6,834 bases of DNA from Alphaproteobacteria bacterium (lineage in GTDB: Bacteria; Pseudomonadota; Alphaproteobacteria; Rhodobacterales; Rhodobacteraceae): assembly GCA_013151535.1 (NCBI GenBank), contig JAADIC010000267.1, positions 1 through 6,834 of the forward strand. Reading direction: 5' to 3'. Under the pieces are notes generated by a model. The model worked only from the letters and a program-made list of their open reading frames with translations. It was not told where the DNA came from and did not search any database. A program made the position numbers and the translations under genes. Shown in pieces: positions 6,354 through 6,834 of the stretch (position 1 is the stretch's first letter; each line of letters starts with the position of its first letter).

Positions 6354-6834
6354 ATGGCACTCCAGCTTGAAAATACCTATGGCGATCTGCCGCCGCAGTT
6401 TTATACGCTCCAATCGCCAGCCAAGGTGCCTGCGCCTGCGATGGTCCGGCTAAACCACGATCTTGCGCGGCGGCTGGGCCTTGATATGGAAGACCTCACG
6501 GCTGACATTCTGTCGGGCAACCATATCACCGACGGCACTGCGCCCCTGGCCATGGCCTATGCCGGTCACCAGTTTGGCAATTTCAACCCCGGGCTTGGCG
6601 ATGGGCGCGCGGTGCTGCTGGGCGAAATCGTCACCCCTGACGGCAACCGCTTTGATTTGCACCTGAAAGGTTCGGGTCGCACACCCTATTCGCGTGGCGG
6701 CGATGGCAAGGCGGTGCTGGGCGCGGTTCTGCGCGAATATATGGTGTCCGAGGCCATGGCCGCCCTTAACATCCCCACCACCCGCGCGCTGGCAATTGTC
6801 ACAACCGGCGAGCGGGTGATGCGCGAGGCCCCTG
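6354..6834 (+). CDS. selO: Protein adenylyltransferase SelO (YdiU/UPF0061), 3'-partial
   Basis: Only the first 160 residues are present; the gene runs off the right edge, and the family is usually about 470-500 residues. SelO is a pseudokinase-fold enzyme that transfers AMP from ATP to serine, threonine or tyrosine of target proteins, and in bacteria it has been linked to oxidative stress. Visible signatures are AYAGHQFG (69-75), GDGRA (82-86), LKGSGRTPYSRGGDG (104-118), REYMVSEAM (127-135) and TTRALAIVTTGE (142-153). K105 and E128 keep the 23-residue spacing of the lysine-glutamate pair described for Pseudomonas SelO. The catalytic aspartate and metal-binding asparagine would lie beyond the window. 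It follows the DadA-like gene by 65 bases in the same direction and may be co-transcribed or have its own promoter. Confidence 0.95.
   Translation, partial: MALQLENTYGDLPPQFYTLQSPAKVPAPAMVRLNHDLARRLGLDMEDLTADILSGNHITDGTAPLAMAYAGHQFGNFNPGLGDGRAVLLGEIVTPDGNRFDLHLKGSGRTPYSRGGDGKAVLGAVLREYMVSEAMAALNIPTTRALAIVTTGERVMREAP

Noticed and set aside
1..6834. A previously undescribed multi-gene defence, mobile or biosynthetic system.
   Set aside because: Every large gene belongs to a recognised family of metabolism, DNA protection or protein modification. No transposase, integrase, nuclease cassette, repeat array or toxin-antitoxin pair is visible.

Overview
The window looks like chromosomal DNA of a GC-rich alphaproteobacterium, most likely a roseobacter-type member of the Rhodobacterales. 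That is inferred from codon use and from the style of the two FAD oxidoreductases; nothing in the window fixes the species. No RNA gene, insertion sequence, phage gene or CRISPR array was seen. The content is housekeeping and accessory metabolism plus two stress or damage proteins. I found no convincing new multi-gene system.

Layout, left to right. (1) A guanine deaminase (guaD) on the plus strand is cut by the left edge, so about 35 N-terminal residues are missing. (2) A gap of 143 bases separates convergent genes and holds a large near-perfect inverted repeat and a smaller hairpin with a minus-strand T tract. (3) A long minus-strand gene encodes an 804-residue FAD-dependent dehydrogenase fused to a GcvT-like folate domain (dimethylglycine/sarcosine dehydrogenase type). 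Its FAD-binding glycine loop appears to lack two residues. (4) Just upstream in the same direction is an unrecognised 75-residue gene, probably in the same transcript. (5) Before that lies a stretch of about 280 bases with signs of a small frame-interrupted coding sequence. (6) Next is a minus-strand SRAP (HMCES/YedK) gene, which protects abasic sites in DNA. (7) A divergent plus-strand gene encodes a 411-residue DadA-like FAD oxidoreductase. (8) The plus-strand selO (protein AMPylase) begins at 6354 and runs off the right edge.

How the genes relate. GuaD feeds purine salvage or catabolism by turning guanine into xanthine. The GcvT-fusion enzyme probably oxidatively demethylates a methylated amine and passes the one-carbon unit to tetrahydrofolate. 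The DadA-like protein probably oxidises an amino acid or a related amine. SRAP and SelO are stress-linked, but their closeness here is not enough to argue for a shared pathway. The most notable observations are the shortened glycine loop, the small interrupted frame at 4026-4246, and the strand-asymmetric hairpin between the convergent genes.
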